NCBI GenBank assembly: GCA_964615765.1
Contig: CAZTQN010000022.1
Location: forward strand, 1 to 64,000
Source: CAZTQN01 sp964615765
GTDB lineage: Bacteria > Planctomycetota > Phycisphaerae > Phycisphaerales > UBA1924
Length of the DNA stretch: 64,000 bases
Direction of reading: 5' to 3'
Of the stretch, positions 7,718 through 15,999 are shown one piece after another. The position numbers were made by a program, and so were the translations under genes. The notes beneath the pieces are model-generated. The model saw only the letters and a list, made by a program, of their open reading frames with translations, searched no databases and was not told the DNA's origin. The stretch's first letter is position 1. The number at the start of each line of letters is the position of its first letter.

Positions 7718-8295
7718 CCTTCCGCGTTGATCACGATCACATCCGCCGCCGCCCGGTACCGCTCGCGATACCGCGCGAAAGTCGGCTCCGCGACTCCGTC
7801 AAAGAACCGCCGCGCATACTCCACGCCCCACCCGCGCACGCCCGTCCGCTCGAGATGCTCCCACCGCGCCCACCGCACCGCCGCCGGCGCATCCACATAC
7901 ACGCGCACATCCACCGCGCCCGCGTGCGCCTCATGCAGCGCGTGCAGCCCCTCCACCACGATCAGCCCGCCCGTCACCTCCACCGCCCGCTCGCCGATCC
8001 GCCGATGCTCCTGAAAACACCACCGCGGCACCATCGCCCGCCCGCCCGCGCGCAGCGCCCGCAAATCCTCGAGCAGCCGCGACAGATCCGACTGCTCCGG
8101 CAGATCGCGCAAATGCTCCGGCGTCTTGTCATAATCCGGCAGATAGTCGTCCGTCGACACCACGCACGCCGACAGCCGCCCCGCCAGCGTGCTCTTGCCC
8201 GAGCCAACCGGCCCCGTGATCCCCACAACGGCGCGTCCCGTCCCGCGGGCCGCGATCTCCGCCGCCGCGCGGATCACCGCCGGCGCAGCGCTCAT
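7714..8295 (-). CDS. Uridine-kinase-like P-loop kinase
   Basis: The 193-residue P-loop protein has Walker A in GITGPVGSGKSTLAG, the STDDYLPDY loop, an RALRAGG region, VVEGLHALH and YVDAPAAVRWARW. This arrangement is that of the uridine kinase/phosphoribulokinase family, so it probably phosphorylates a nucleoside or small metabolite. It diverges from a CNT nucleoside transporter (168-bp gap), which supports nucleoside salvage. The frame is open far upstream, but that is a shadow of the transporter gene. ATG 8295 gives the family-typical N terminus. Confidence 0.8.
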   Translation of the reverse strand: MSAAPAVIRAAAEIAARGTGRAVVGITGPVGSGKSTLAGRLSACVVSTDDYLPDYDKTPEHLRDLPEQSDLSRLLEDLRALRAGGRAMVPRWCFQEHRRIGERAVEVTGGLIVVEGLHALHEAHAGAVDVRVYVDAPAAVRWARWEHLERTGVRGWGVEYARRFFDGVAEPTFARYRERYRAAADVIVINAEG

Positions 8296-8463
8296 CGCGC
8301 ACTCGCGCCCGCGGCTGCCCGCCTGCCCGCCCCAAATCCCGCCGCTCGCGCCCGCTTCGTCCATGCTCGGTCCCAAGATGCCGCCCCTGCCGACCAGTTT
8401 CGCCCCGCCCCGCCGCGACAGCTCCCGCCGCGAAATCTCCCCCGTGAAGGTATGCTGGCCCCC

Positions 8464-9804
8464 ATGCTGGTCCTTCAAGGTCTCCTCGGCGTCGTCGTAC
8501 TCATCGCCATCGGCGCCGCCCTCTCCACCAACCGCCGCGCCATCCCCTGGCGACTGGTCGTCTTCGGCGTCGCGCTGCAGATGCTCATCGCCGTCGGCGT
8601 CATGCGCGTCGGCCCCGTGCAGTGGCTCTTCGAACGCCTCGCCGCCCTCGTCGCACGCGTCATCGCCTTCGCCGACGAAGGCATCGTCTTCCTCTTCGGC
8701 CCGAAACTCGCCGACCCTTCCGGCCCGTGGGGCTTCGTCTTCGCCGTCAAGGTCCTCCCCGTCATCGTCTTCTTCGCCGCCCTCATGACGGTCCTCTACC
8801 ACCTGGGCCTCATGCAGCGCGTCGTCGCCGCCGTCGCCTGGGTCCTGCGCAAGAGCCTCGGCGTCACCGGCGCCGAAGCCCTCTCCGCCAGCGCCAACAT
8901 CTTCGTGGGCCAGACCGAAGCCCCGCTCACCGTCAAGCCCTACATCGCCGGCATGACGCGCTCGCAGCTCACCGCCGTCATGGTCGGCGGGTTCGCCACC
9001 ATCGCCGGCTCCGTCATGGCCGCCTATATCGGCATGCTCGGCGACGCCTTCGCCGGCATCGAGATCGCCCGCACCGGCGCCACCGGTGCCGACGCCGCCG
9101 CCCTCGCCGCCTCCGGCCGCGAACTCTTCGCCAAGCACCTGCTGTGCGCTTCGCTCATGTCCGCCCCCGCCGGGCTGGTCATGGCCAAACTCATGGTCCC
9201 CGAGACCGACACCCCGCGCCCCGAAACCGTCCGCGCCCTGATGAGCGACCAGCGCACCACGGCGAACGTCGTCGACGCCGCCGCCGCCGGCGCGGGCGAC
9301 GGCCTGCGCCTGGCCCTCAACGTCGCCGCCATGCTCGTTGCCTTCGCCGCACTCCTCGCCCTTATCAACTGGCCCCTCGCCGCCATCAGCGACTACGCAC
9401 CCATCGCCGCCTGGCGCGCCGAGCACGACCTCCCCGCCTTCACGCTCCAGAACATCCTCGGCGTCCTGCTCGCCCCCATCGCCTGGCTCATCGGCGCCCC
9501 CTGGGCCGACGCGCGCGAACTCGGCGGGCTCATGGGCACCGCCATCATCGCCACCGAGTTCGTCGCTTACCTCGACCTCGCCCGCCTCATCAGCGAACAG
9601 CACCTCTCCCCTCGCACCGCCGCCATCGCCACCTACTGCCTCTGCGGCTTCGCCAACGTCGCCAGCATCGGCATCCAGATCGGCGGCCTCTCCGCCCTCG
9701 CCCCCGAACGCCGCCAAGACCTCGCCCGCCTCGCCCCACGCGCCATGCTCGCCGGCGCCCTCGCCTGCTGGATGACCGGCGCCGTCGCCGGCCTCTTCCT
9801 CTAA
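8464..9804 (+). CDS. Concentrative nucleoside transporter (CNT family)
   Basis: The 446-residue polytopic membrane protein matches the CNT family of ion-coupled nucleoside importers. Signatures include GFVFAVKVLPVIVFFAALM, the GQTEAPLTVKPY loop of substrate binding, a FATIAGSVMAAYIG segment, TEFVAYLDL and YCLCGFANVASIGIQIGG. It would import nucleosides across the inner membrane with Na+ or H+. GAAGG at 8446-8450 is 13 nt from ATG 8464 and only 1 nt from ATG 8452, so 8464 is preferred. The neighbouring divergent kinase-like gene fits as the next salvage step. Confidence 0.92.
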   Translation: MLVLQGLLGVVVLIAIGAALSTNRRAIPWRLVVFGVALQMLIAVGVMRVGPVQWLFERLAALVARVIAFADEGIVFLFGPKLADPSGPWGFVFAVKVLPVIVFFAALMTVLYHLGLMQRVVAAVAWVLRKSLGVTGAEALSASANIFVGQTEAPLTVKPYIAGMTRSQLTAVMVGGFATIAGSVMAAYIGMLGDAFAGIEIARTGATGADAAALAASGRELFAKHLLCASLMSAPAGLVMAKLMVPETDTPRPETVRALMSDQRTTANVVDAAAAGAGDGLRLALNVAAMLVAFAALLALINWPLAAISDYAPIAAWRAEHDLPAFTLQNILGVLLAPIAWLIGAPWADARELGGLMGTAIIATEFVAYLDLARLISEQHLSPRTAAIATYCLCGFANVASIGIQIGGLSALAPERRQDLARLAPRAMLAGALACWMTGAVAGLFL

Positions 9805-9805
9805 G

Positions 9806-9917
9806 ACCAGGCACCAGCGACCAGGCACCAGGCACCAGGCAGATGCACATTCCGATGGCATCCCCTGGTGCCTGGTGCCCGGTGCCTGGTCCCTCCCCCT
9901 AGTGCCCAGTGCCTCTC
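9806..9917. repeat. GGCACCAG inverted repeat, CNT / dockerin gene
   Basis: The left arm (ACCAGCGACCAGGCACCAGG) and the right arm (CCTGGTGCCTGGTGCCCGG) form an imperfect stem of about 27 bp around a spacer of about 23 nt. AGTGCCCAGTGCCTCTCCTA then leads into the stop of the dockerin gene. Confidence 0.82.
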
Positions 9918-10907
9918 CTACGGACACCCCCCAAACCACGCCGCCAGATAGTCGAACACGTCCTGCACGCTCACGCCGCCCGACTCGTTGAAGTCCGCGC
10001 GGCACGCGATCGGGCGCACCGCCAGCATCAGCGTCTGCGACGCCGTCCCGCAGTCCGTCGTCACCTCCACCGTGTAGTTCCCAACGTCCTCAATCCGAAA
10101 CTGCGTGAACTCCAGCACGCTCTCGTTCGCCGTGATCCGCCCGCCCAGCGTCAGCGGCTGCCCATCCTTCAGCCACCGATACCGCGGGTTGAGCACCGCC
10201 TCCACACCGCCGAACGGCAGCGCGAAAAAGCCCGACGCCCCCGCCTGCACCATCAACTTGTCAATCCCCGCCGTCGGCCGCGGCAACGACGGCACGCGTG
10301 CCGTCGCCTCGTTGTTCGTCCTGCTCACCCCGCAGGACGCGAACGCCTTGAGTGTGTACCGGTACTCCACCCCGGGCAGCCCGCCCGCGTCCGTCACGCT
10401 CAACTGATCCGGCGTGACCGACGCGATCACCGTCGGCACGTTCCCGAGCAAGCGGGCCACCTCATACCCGCCCACGTTCGGCACCGCGTCCCATGACACC
10501 CGCACCCGCCCGCACCCGGCCGCCTCCGCACGCACGTTCGGCACTTCCATCGACGACGTCGCGCCGACCACGAAGTCCGACGCCGGCCCCGAGGGGCACG
10601 CCGACGACACCCCGCGAATGAAATATGAGTACGACTGACTGTGGCTCGCGGTGGTATCCGTGAACTCGAAAGTCGTCCCGCTTCGGATCGCCACCAGCGT
10701 CGCGCCCGCGACCGCGCTGCCCGTATTCCGGTACACCTGCCACGCGCTCGCCGCGGGAGAGTCCGGCGCCTGCGTCCACCGCACGCGGATCGCGCACGTC
10801 AACGACTCCGCCGTCACGCTCGCGACCACCGGGCACTGCCCGCGCGCCGAGCCAACCGCCGCGCCCATCACCACCGCCGCCAACACGCTCTTGGTCCACC
10901 AGCCCAT
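9918..10907 (-). CDS. Secreted FN3/Ig-like protein with GC-type dockerin
   Basis: The 329-residue protein has a signal peptide (MGWWTKSVLAAVV...SARG) and QCP at the mature N terminus. Two FN3-like modules follow (WQVYRNTG, SYSYFIRGV, VPNVGGYEVARLLG, YRYTLKAFASCG). An Ig-like module (YRWLKDGQPLTLGGRI, VGNYTVEVTTDCG) precedes the dockerin CRADFNESGGVSVQDVFDYL ending in GCP. ATG 10907 has AAAGGG 9 nt upstream; an earlier in-frame start at 10955 lacks a signal peptide. It is a paralog of the genes at 5931, 11137, 12286 and 13488. Confidence 0.85.
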   Translation of the reverse strand: MGWWTKSVLAAVVMGAAVGSARGQCPVVASVTAESLTCAIRVRWTQAPDSPAASAWQVYRNTGSAVAGATLVAIRSGTTFEFTDTTASHSQSYSYFIRGVSSACPSGPASDFVVGATSSMEVPNVRAEAAGCGRVRVSWDAVPNVGGYEVARLLGNVPTVIASVTPDQLSVTDAGGLPGVEYRYTLKAFASCGVSRTNNEATARVPSLPRPTAGIDKLMVQAGASGFFALPFGGVEAVLNPRYRWLKDGQPLTLGGRITANESVLEFTQFRIEDVGNYTVEVTTDCGTASQTLMLAVRPIACRADFNESGGVSVQDVFDYLAAWFGGCP

Positions 10908-10976
10908 ACCGCACACCCTTTCCGACCCACCGCCCCGGCGCAAGTCATCCGCCAACGCAGCCGCCGCCTGTCATGC

Positions 10977-11136
10977 AAAGGAGAAGGCACCAGCGACCAG
11001 GCACCAGCCACCAGGTCCGATACCCCCGCGCCCGGTGCCTGGTCCCCGACGCCCCTTCCCCGCTCCCCGCTGGTGCCCGGTGCCTGGTCCCCGGCGCCTC
11101 CCACTAGTGCCCAGTGCCTAGTGCCCAGTGCCTCTC
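10977..11136. repeat. GGCACCAG inverted repeat between two dockerin genes
   Basis: GGCACCAGCGACCAGGCACC on the left and CTGGTGCCCGGTGCCTGG on the right flank a C-rich spacer of about 60 nt. AGTGCCCAGTGCCTAGTGCC heptamers then meet the next gene's 3' end. Confidence 0.8.
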
Positions 11137-12129
11137 CTACGGACACCCCGCAAAGAACGCTGCGACAAAGTCGAACAGGTCCTGCACCGTGACGCCGCCC
11201 GACTGGTTGAAGTCCGCGGTGCACGGGCTCGGCCGCACCGCGAGCACGCGCGTCGTGATCGCCGTCCCGCACTGCGTCGAGACCCGCGCCGTGTACGAGC
11301 CGATGTCCGCGCTCGTGAACGAGCTGAACTGCAGCGACCCGCCGTTGGCGGTGATCCGCCCGCCGAGCGTCAGCGGCACGTTGTCCTTGAACCACTGATA
11401 CGTCGGCCCCAGCTCCGCTTGCGTGTGCAGGAAGTCGAAGTCGAGCGTTCCCGACGTCCCCGCATCAACGATCCTCGCGCACGGCTGCGTGACCACCGTC
11501 GGCTGGCCGGGGAAGAGCACATACGGCGCGGCCCCGATATCCGCCGCCCCCGTGCACGCCGAGTCCGCCCGCACAAAGTACCGGTACTCCGTATCCGCCA
11601 CGCCCGTCGTGTCCGTGAACGAAGTCGTCATTCCCGGCAGCACCGCCAGCGTCGTGACGACGAAGTTGTACTGCCGCTGCACGCGGTACTGCGTGATGCC
11701 CGGCTTCCCGTCCCACGTGATCGTCACCGCGCCGCACCCCGTCACCGCGGCCCGCGTGCTCGTCACCGCCTGGCTGTCCGCCTGCCCCGCAACAAACGCC
11801 GACGGCGGCCCGACCGCGCACGTGTTCGACACGCCGCGCACAAAGTAGTAATACGTCCCTCCGCTCGGCGCGACCGAGTCAAAGTACTCGAACGTCCCGG
11901 GCCCGCGCGTGTCCAGCAGCGTGGAGAGCGCCGGTGACGGGCTCGTGTTGCGGTACACCATCCACGCCGTCGCCGCCGGCTGCGACGGATCCGGCGCCCA
12001 GGTGATCCGCACGCCGCACACCCGCGACTCGGTCGTCACGTTGATCGCCGCCGGGCACTGGCCCAGCGACGACGCGCCCGCCGCGCTCATCACCATCACC
12101 GCCAGCACGATCTTCATCCACGAACTCAT
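11137..12129 (-). CDS. Secreted FN3/Ig-like protein with GC-type dockerin
   Basis: The 330-residue protein has signal peptide MSSWMKIVLAVMVMSAAGASS and QCPAAINV at the mature N terminus. Two FN3-like repeats follow (WMVYRNTSPS, TYYYFVRGVSNTC, ITQYRVQRQYNFV, YRYFVRADSAC). An Ig-like domain (YQWFKDNVPLTLGGRI, IGSYTARVSTQCG) and the dockerin CTADFNQSGGVTVQDLFDFV complete it. The frame opens at 12267, but the first 46 codons are the GGCACCAG repeat (TSDQAPGTRG), so ATG 12129 is the real start. Confidence 0.85.
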   Translation of the reverse strand: MSSWMKIVLAVMVMSAAGASSLGQCPAAINVTTESRVCGVRITWAPDPSQPAATAWMVYRNTSPSPALSTLLDTRGPGTFEYFDSVAPSGGTYYYFVRGVSNTCAVGPPSAFVAGQADSQAVTSTRAAVTGCGAVTITWDGKPGITQYRVQRQYNFVVTTLAVLPGMTTSFTDTTGVADTEYRYFVRADSACTGAADIGAAPYVLFPGQPTVVTQPCARIVDAGTSGTLDFDFLHTQAELGPTYQWFKDNVPLTLGGRITANGGSLQFSSFTSADIGSYTARVSTQCGTAITTRVLAVRPSPCTADFNQSGGVTVQDLFDFVAAFFAGCP

Positions 12130-12154
12130 CGCACACGCCCTTTCCGGCCTCAGC

Positions 12155-12285
12155 CCCGACACCAGGCACCAGCGATCAGGCACCAGGCACCAGAGATTCA
12201 AACCCATCCCCGACGCCCCTTCCCCGCATCCCCTGGTGCCCGGTGCCTGGTCGCTGGTGCCTCCCACTAGTGCCCAGTGCCTCTC
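12155..12285. repeat. GGCACCAG inverted repeat between two dockerin genes
   Basis: It has the same layout as at 11.0 kb: GGCACCAG arm, C-rich spacer with GACGCCCCTTCCCCG, CTGGTGCC arm, then AGTGCCCAGTGCCTCTCCTAAGG into the next stop codon. Confidence 0.8.
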
Positions 12286-13296
12286 CTAAGGACACCCCGC
12301 AAACCACGCCTCCAGAAACGCGAACACATCCTGCACCGACGGCGGGCCGCCCGACCGATCGAAGTCCGCCCGGCACCCGCTCGGCCGCACCAGCAGCACC
12401 GCGTCCAGCGTCACCGACCCGCACTGGTTGCTGAACGTGAACGTGTACACGCCCGAGTCCTCCTCGCGCAGATTCGAGATCGTCATCGACAAGTTGCTGG
12501 ACCCAAACGTCACCCGCCCGCCCGGCGAGACCAACACCCCGTCCCGCCGCACCTCCAGGTTCGGCGTGTCCGGGCCGAACGCGATGTCGAACATCCACAG
12601 CACCGTCTCGCCGCGATTCCGCGCCACCGATTCCACATCGCGGCTCGCCGACGGCCGCAGCGGCACCGCCACCCGCAGATCCGTCTCGTTCGTCACCGTC
12701 CCGCACACCGTGTGCGTCCGCAGCCGATACTCGTACGCACGCCCCGGCACAACCTGCGAATCGGTGTACGTCGTCACCGTCGGCGGGAACGTGCCGATCG
12801 TCACGAACGTGTCCGTCGTGCCCCCCGCACGCCGCCTCAACTCGTACGACACCGCCCCCACAACCGCCCCCCACTCCATGATCACCGAGTCGCAGCTCGT
12901 CTGCGGCACCGACAGCACCGCCCCGTCGGCCGTGCGAACAAACAGCTCGGCCGAGTCCAGGTCAGCCCCAGCGCACGTGCCCGGCGCCACCTGCGCGCGC
13001 ACGAAGTACCGATACAGCGTCCCCGGCGCCGCCGTCGTGTCCGTGTACACCGTCGTCCCCGGCAACACCGTGTCGATCGGCGTCATCCCCAGGTCGGGAC
13101 CAAACGCCCGCCGGAAGATCGCCCACCCCAGCGCCGGCGGCGGCGCGCCCGGCGTGTTGTCCCACGTCAGCCGCACGCTGCACCCCTGCGCCTGCCACGC
13201 CAGATTCACCGCCCGCGCACACTGCCCCCGCGCCCCGGCGGGGCCAAGCACCAGCAACGCCAGCACCGCCGCAACCATGCACACACGAGTCAGCAT
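12286..13296 (-). CDS. Secreted FN3/Ig-like protein with GC-type dockerin
   Basis: The 336-residue protein has a signal peptide (MLTRVCMVAAVLALLVLG...ARG). Two FN3-like modules follow (LGWAIFRRAFG, LYRYFVRAQVAPGTC, VSYELRRRAGG, YEYRLRTHTVCG). An Ig-like module (SGVYTFTFSNQCG) precedes a dockerin with one extra residue in the loop (CRADFDRSGGPPSVQDVFAF). ATG 13296 has AAAGGGG 9 nt upstream. It differs from its neighbours in replacing the canonical first loop Gly-Val with Gly-Pro-Pro-Ser-Val, which may weaken calcium binding if that loop binds calcium. Confidence 0.86.
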   Translation of the reverse strand: MLTRVCMVAAVLALLVLGPAGARGQCARAVNLAWQAQGCSVRLTWDNTPGAPPPALGWAIFRRAFGPDLGMTPIDTVLPGTTVYTDTTAAPGTLYRYFVRAQVAPGTCAGADLDSAELFVRTADGAVLSVPQTSCDSVIMEWGAVVGAVSYELRRRAGGTTDTFVTIGTFPPTVTTYTDSQVVPGRAYEYRLRTHTVCGTVTNETDLRVAVPLRPSASRDVESVARNRGETVLWMFDIAFGPDTPNLEVRRDGVLVSPGGRVTFGSSNLSMTISNLREEDSGVYTFTFSNQCGSVTLDAVLLVRPSGCRADFDRSGGPPSVQDVFAFLEAWFAGCP

Positions 13297-13322
13297 AACA
13301 AGCCCCTTTCACTCACAAATCA

Positions 13323-13487
13323 AGGCACCAGGCACCAGCGACCAGGCACCAGGAACTCGGACCCGAAGCAAGGCACCAGGCACCAGCCACCAGGCACCAG
13401 GAACTCGGACCCCGTCCCCAATACCCCCTCCCCGCTCCCCCCTGGTGCCCGGTGCCTGGTCCCTGGTCCCTCCCCCCAGTGCCTCTC
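13323..13487. repeat. GGCACCAG inverted repeat between two dockerin genes
   Basis: Two left-arm blocks of AAGGCACCAGGCACCAGCGACC/CC separated by GGAACTCGGACCC are followed by a CTGGTGCCCGGTGCCTGG arm and the next gene's stop codon. One internal duplication of the left arm is visible. Confidence 0.8.
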
Positions 13488-14495
13488 CTACGGACACCCC
13501 GCGAAGAACGCCGCGAGGAAGTCGAACACGTCCTGCACGCTGACGTCGCCGGACTTGTTGAAGTCGGCCCCGCACGGGCTCGGGCGCACGGCCAGCACCA
13601 CCCGCTGCGTCGCCGCGCCGCACGTGTTGCTCACCGAATACGTGTACGCCCCGATGTCCGACTCGCGCACGTTCGTGATCGTGAGCGACGCGCCGTCCGC
13701 CGAGATCGTGCGGCGTGCGTCGGACACGATCGGCACGCCGTCGTGGAGAATGCCCGTGCTCTGCGGGAACGGGCTCGACGGCGTGTCGATGTTGAACGTG
13801 ATCGTCACCGACTCGCCGGCCTGCCGAACGACCGACTCCGGCACCACGCCCGCCGTCGGCGGCAACGCCCTGCTCCCGCTCAGATACTGCGACTGCCCGA
13901 GCGACCCGCAGGGCGTCACCGACACCAGCCGATACTCATACGCCACGTTCGGCAACGCGGCCGTGTCCGTGTACGTGATCACGCCCGGCGGCAGCGTCGC
14001 GATGTCGGTGACGGCCGAGTTGCCCACGACGCGTCGCTTGATCACGTAGGACGTGGCGCCCGGGAACTCGAACCAGCGCAGGAACACGCCGTCGCACGTG
14101 CTGGCTGGGACCGTGAGTTTGGGGATCAGCGAGGTCGAACCCGTCACCTGATCCGAATCCAGGTTCGCCGTCGCGCACGGGCCCGTGTTGACGATCGCGC
14201 GGACGAAGTAGATGTAGCCGGCGGGGGGCACGGTGGTGGTGTCCGTGAAGATGGTGTTGCCCGGCAGCGTGTTGCTCAGGAGCGTGAAGTTGGGGCCCGA
14301 GCCGGCATCGCGCCGGTACACCGACCACGCCAGCGGCTGCGGCGCGCCCGGCGCGTTCTGCCAGCTCAGCCGCACGTCGCACCCTTGCGAACTGGCGGTG
14401 AGGTTGACGGCGGTCGGGCACTGCGCGCTCGCCGCGGCGGGCTGGAGCATCAGCACGACGAACGCGGCGGCGGAAACGGCGAGGCGGCGGATCAT
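13488..14495 (-). CDS. Secreted FN3/Ig-like protein with GC-type dockerin; spans the GC-skew switch
   Basis: The 335-residue protein has a signal peptide (MIRRLAVSAAAFVVLMLQPAA), FN3-like repeats (LAWSVYRRDAGSG, YIYFVRAIVNTGPC, TSYVIKRRVVG, YEYRLVSVTPCG), an Ig-like module (IGAYTYSVSNTCG) and the dockerin CGADFNKSGDVSVQDVFDFL. ATG 14495 has AAAGGG 9 nt upstream. The + strand over the gene's 5' half is G-rich, while near its 3' end it is C-rich like everything to the left. This is the sign of a composition boundary inside one gene. A chimera formed by recombination between paralogs is one explanation. Confidence 0.86.
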   Translation of the reverse strand: MIRRLAVSAAAFVVLMLQPAAASAQCPTAVNLTASSQGCDVRLSWQNAPGAPQPLAWSVYRRDAGSGPNFTLLSNTLPGNTIFTDTTTVPPAGYIYFVRAIVNTGPCATANLDSDQVTGSTSLIPKLTVPASTCDGVFLRWFEFPGATSYVIKRRVVGNSAVTDIATLPPGVITYTDTAALPNVAYEYRLVSVTPCGSLGQSQYLSGSRALPPTAGVVPESVVRQAGESVTITFNIDTPSSPFPQSTGILHDGVPIVSDARRTISADGASLTITNVRESDIGAYTYSVSNTCGAATQRVVLAVRPSPCGADFNKSGDVSVQDVFDFLAAFFAGCP

Positions 14496-14721
14496 CACGG
14501 GAAGCCCTTTCTGTGAACCGGGGATCAATCCGCCGAGGCAGCGGGCCGGCTATCACGGCGATCAATCCGAACGGGCGGGGCGGGCCGATAACGCCCGGGC
14601 TGGCCGGTTCGGGCGGGGTGCGGGGTGCGGCGGTGGCCCGCGTGATAGCCGTCGGGTACACCGTCGGATGACCTTTACCACCGGGACGCCGCCCGCGCCC
14701 GGGTGTATGAGGAGACTGGCG
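14496..14721. promoter_or_regulatory. Divergent intergenic region with 11-bp inverted repeat
   Basis: The 226-bp space between two divergent dockerin paralogs holds CGGCTATCACG (14547-14557) and its perfect reverse complement CGTGATAGCCG (14641-14651). It also has two direct copies of GATCAATCCG (at about 14523 and 14560). This fits paired regulatory sites for divergent promoters. The GC-skew switch lies beside it. No DnaA box (TTATCCACA-like) is visible. Confidence 0.45.
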
Positions 14722-15771
14722 ATGAGCACGCGACGCGTCGGCATCAACACACGGACCATGGCGGCGGCGGCGACCGCGATCATCGGCGCCGCCGCGACCG
14801 CGGCCGCTCAGTGCAACCAGCCCCCGGCGTTCGTCAGCGTCGAGTCCGCGCTGTGCAGCCCGCTCGTCAAGATCGAGTGGACCAACCCCGCCGGGGCCGT
14901 CTTCCCCAAGGTGTGGCGCAGCCCCACGCCGAACTTCGCCGACGCGGTTCTTATCTACAACCCGGGGCTCGGCGGCGGGAACTCGATGTCCGACGTGCCG
15001 TTCCCCGGCATCGTCTTCTGGTACTGGGTCGGCGGCGAGATTCTCAACTGCGCCGGCACGCCCGGCATCTCCCAGATCCCCAAAGACGGCCCGTACCCGG
15101 GCGGCGTGTTCAACGCTTCGACCTACCCGCGCCCGACGGCCACGGGCGACTGCAACGGCGTCGTCGTGCGCTGGCTGCCGCTGTGGGACGCGACCGGCCC
15201 GTTGTTCGTGCACCGCGCGTCGACCCCGATGGGAGACGGCGACCAGTTCGCACAGATTACAGCGCGGTACCTGGGGACGGTGGACCGCTCCGCCACGCCC
15301 GGCAACGTGAATTGGTACCGCATGGTGCTCACCGCGCCGTGCTACAGCTCCGAAGTCGAGTTTCGCTCGCTGCCGGTGCGGGTTGGGCCGTGGGTGAACG
15401 CGGCGCCCGTCGGCGCCAGCGTGACGGTCGGACAGACGGCGACGCTCACCGTCACCAACCCCGCCAGCCCGACCGAGCCGGTGATGGTGCCGCCGCCGGT
15501 GAGCGCCGTGTGGCGGCGCGGCGCGACGGTGTTGGCCAACTCCGAGCGGATCAGCGGGGCGACGACGACGACGCTGCAGATCAGCGGTGCTCGGCTGGAA
15601 GACGCCGGGGTGTACACGCTGTCGATGGGGCGGGCGTGCGGGGGGACGACGACGGTGGACGTGGTGCTGGCCGTGCAGCAGGCCTGCCGCGCGGACTTTG
15701 ACCAGAGCGGCGCCGCCGGGGTGCAGGACATCTTCGATTTTCTGGCGGCGTGGTTTGCGGGGTGTCCGTAG
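14722..15771 (+). CDS. Secreted Ig-like protein with GC-type dockerin (KVWRSP family)
   Basis: The 349-residue protein has a signal peptide (MSTRRVGINTRTMAAAATAIIG...AAA) and QCN at the mature start. Its N-terminal domain carries IEWTNPAGAVFPKVWRS and IYNPGLGGG, almost the same as the protein at 49715. An Ig-like domain (VWRRGATVL, LEDAGVYTLSMGRACGG) and the dockerin CRADFDQSGAAGVQDIFDFL follow. ATG 14722 is preceded by GGAGA at 6 nt; an in-frame ATG 15 nt earlier carries that GGAG itself, so it is less likely. The gene diverges from the five-gene paralog run. Confidence 0.86.
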   Translation: MSTRRVGINTRTMAAAATAIIGAAATAAAQCNQPPAFVSVESALCSPLVKIEWTNPAGAVFPKVWRSPTPNFADAVLIYNPGLGGGNSMSDVPFPGIVFWYWVGGEILNCAGTPGISQIPKDGPYPGGVFNASTYPRPTATGDCNGVVVRWLPLWDATGPLFVHRASTPMGDGDQFAQITARYLGTVDRSATPGNVNWYRMVLTAPCYSSEVEFRSLPVRVGPWVNAAPVGASVTVGQTATLTVTNPASPTEPVMVPPPVSAVWRRGATVLANSERISGATTTTLQISGARLEDAGVYTLSMGRACGGTTTVDVVLAVQQACRADFDQSGAAGVQDIFDFLAAWFAGCP

Positions 15772-15840
15772 GAGAGGCACTGGGCACTGGTGGGAGGCAC
15801 CAGGGACCGGGCACCGGGCACCAGTGGGAGCGGGGGGAGC
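15772..15840. repeat. GGCACCAG repeat after dockerin gene
   Basis: GAGAGGCACTGGGCACTGG continues the stop codon and is followed by GGCACCAGGGACCGGGCACC. This is the same element on the other strand relative to the window, so it keeps its position at the 3' end of the dockerin gene even when the gene is inverted. Confidence 0.8.
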
Positions 15841-15999
15841 GGGGGAACGGGGGGGCGGGGTGCGCGGTTGATGGCGGTATCGCGGCCGGGGGCGTGGGCG
15901 GCTGGCGGTTGGACGCGCGGTCGCTGGTGCGGGATGGAGGGCAGTGCTGTCTGCCGCTCATTGCTGCAGACACTCGCGGCCCGCTTGATCGGTCCGCGG

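Noticed and set aside
7714..10005. 763-codon minus-strand frame covering the CNT gene
   Set aside because: Only its last 193 codons have P-loop kinase motifs. The rest is the antisense of the CNT transporter, with acidic, low-complexity sequence and no family motif.
14496..14721. oriC proven by DnaA boxes
   Set aside because: The skew switch is here, but no TTATCCACA-like box cluster, AT-rich unwinding element, dnaA or dnaN is visible. I keep origin only as one hypothesis.
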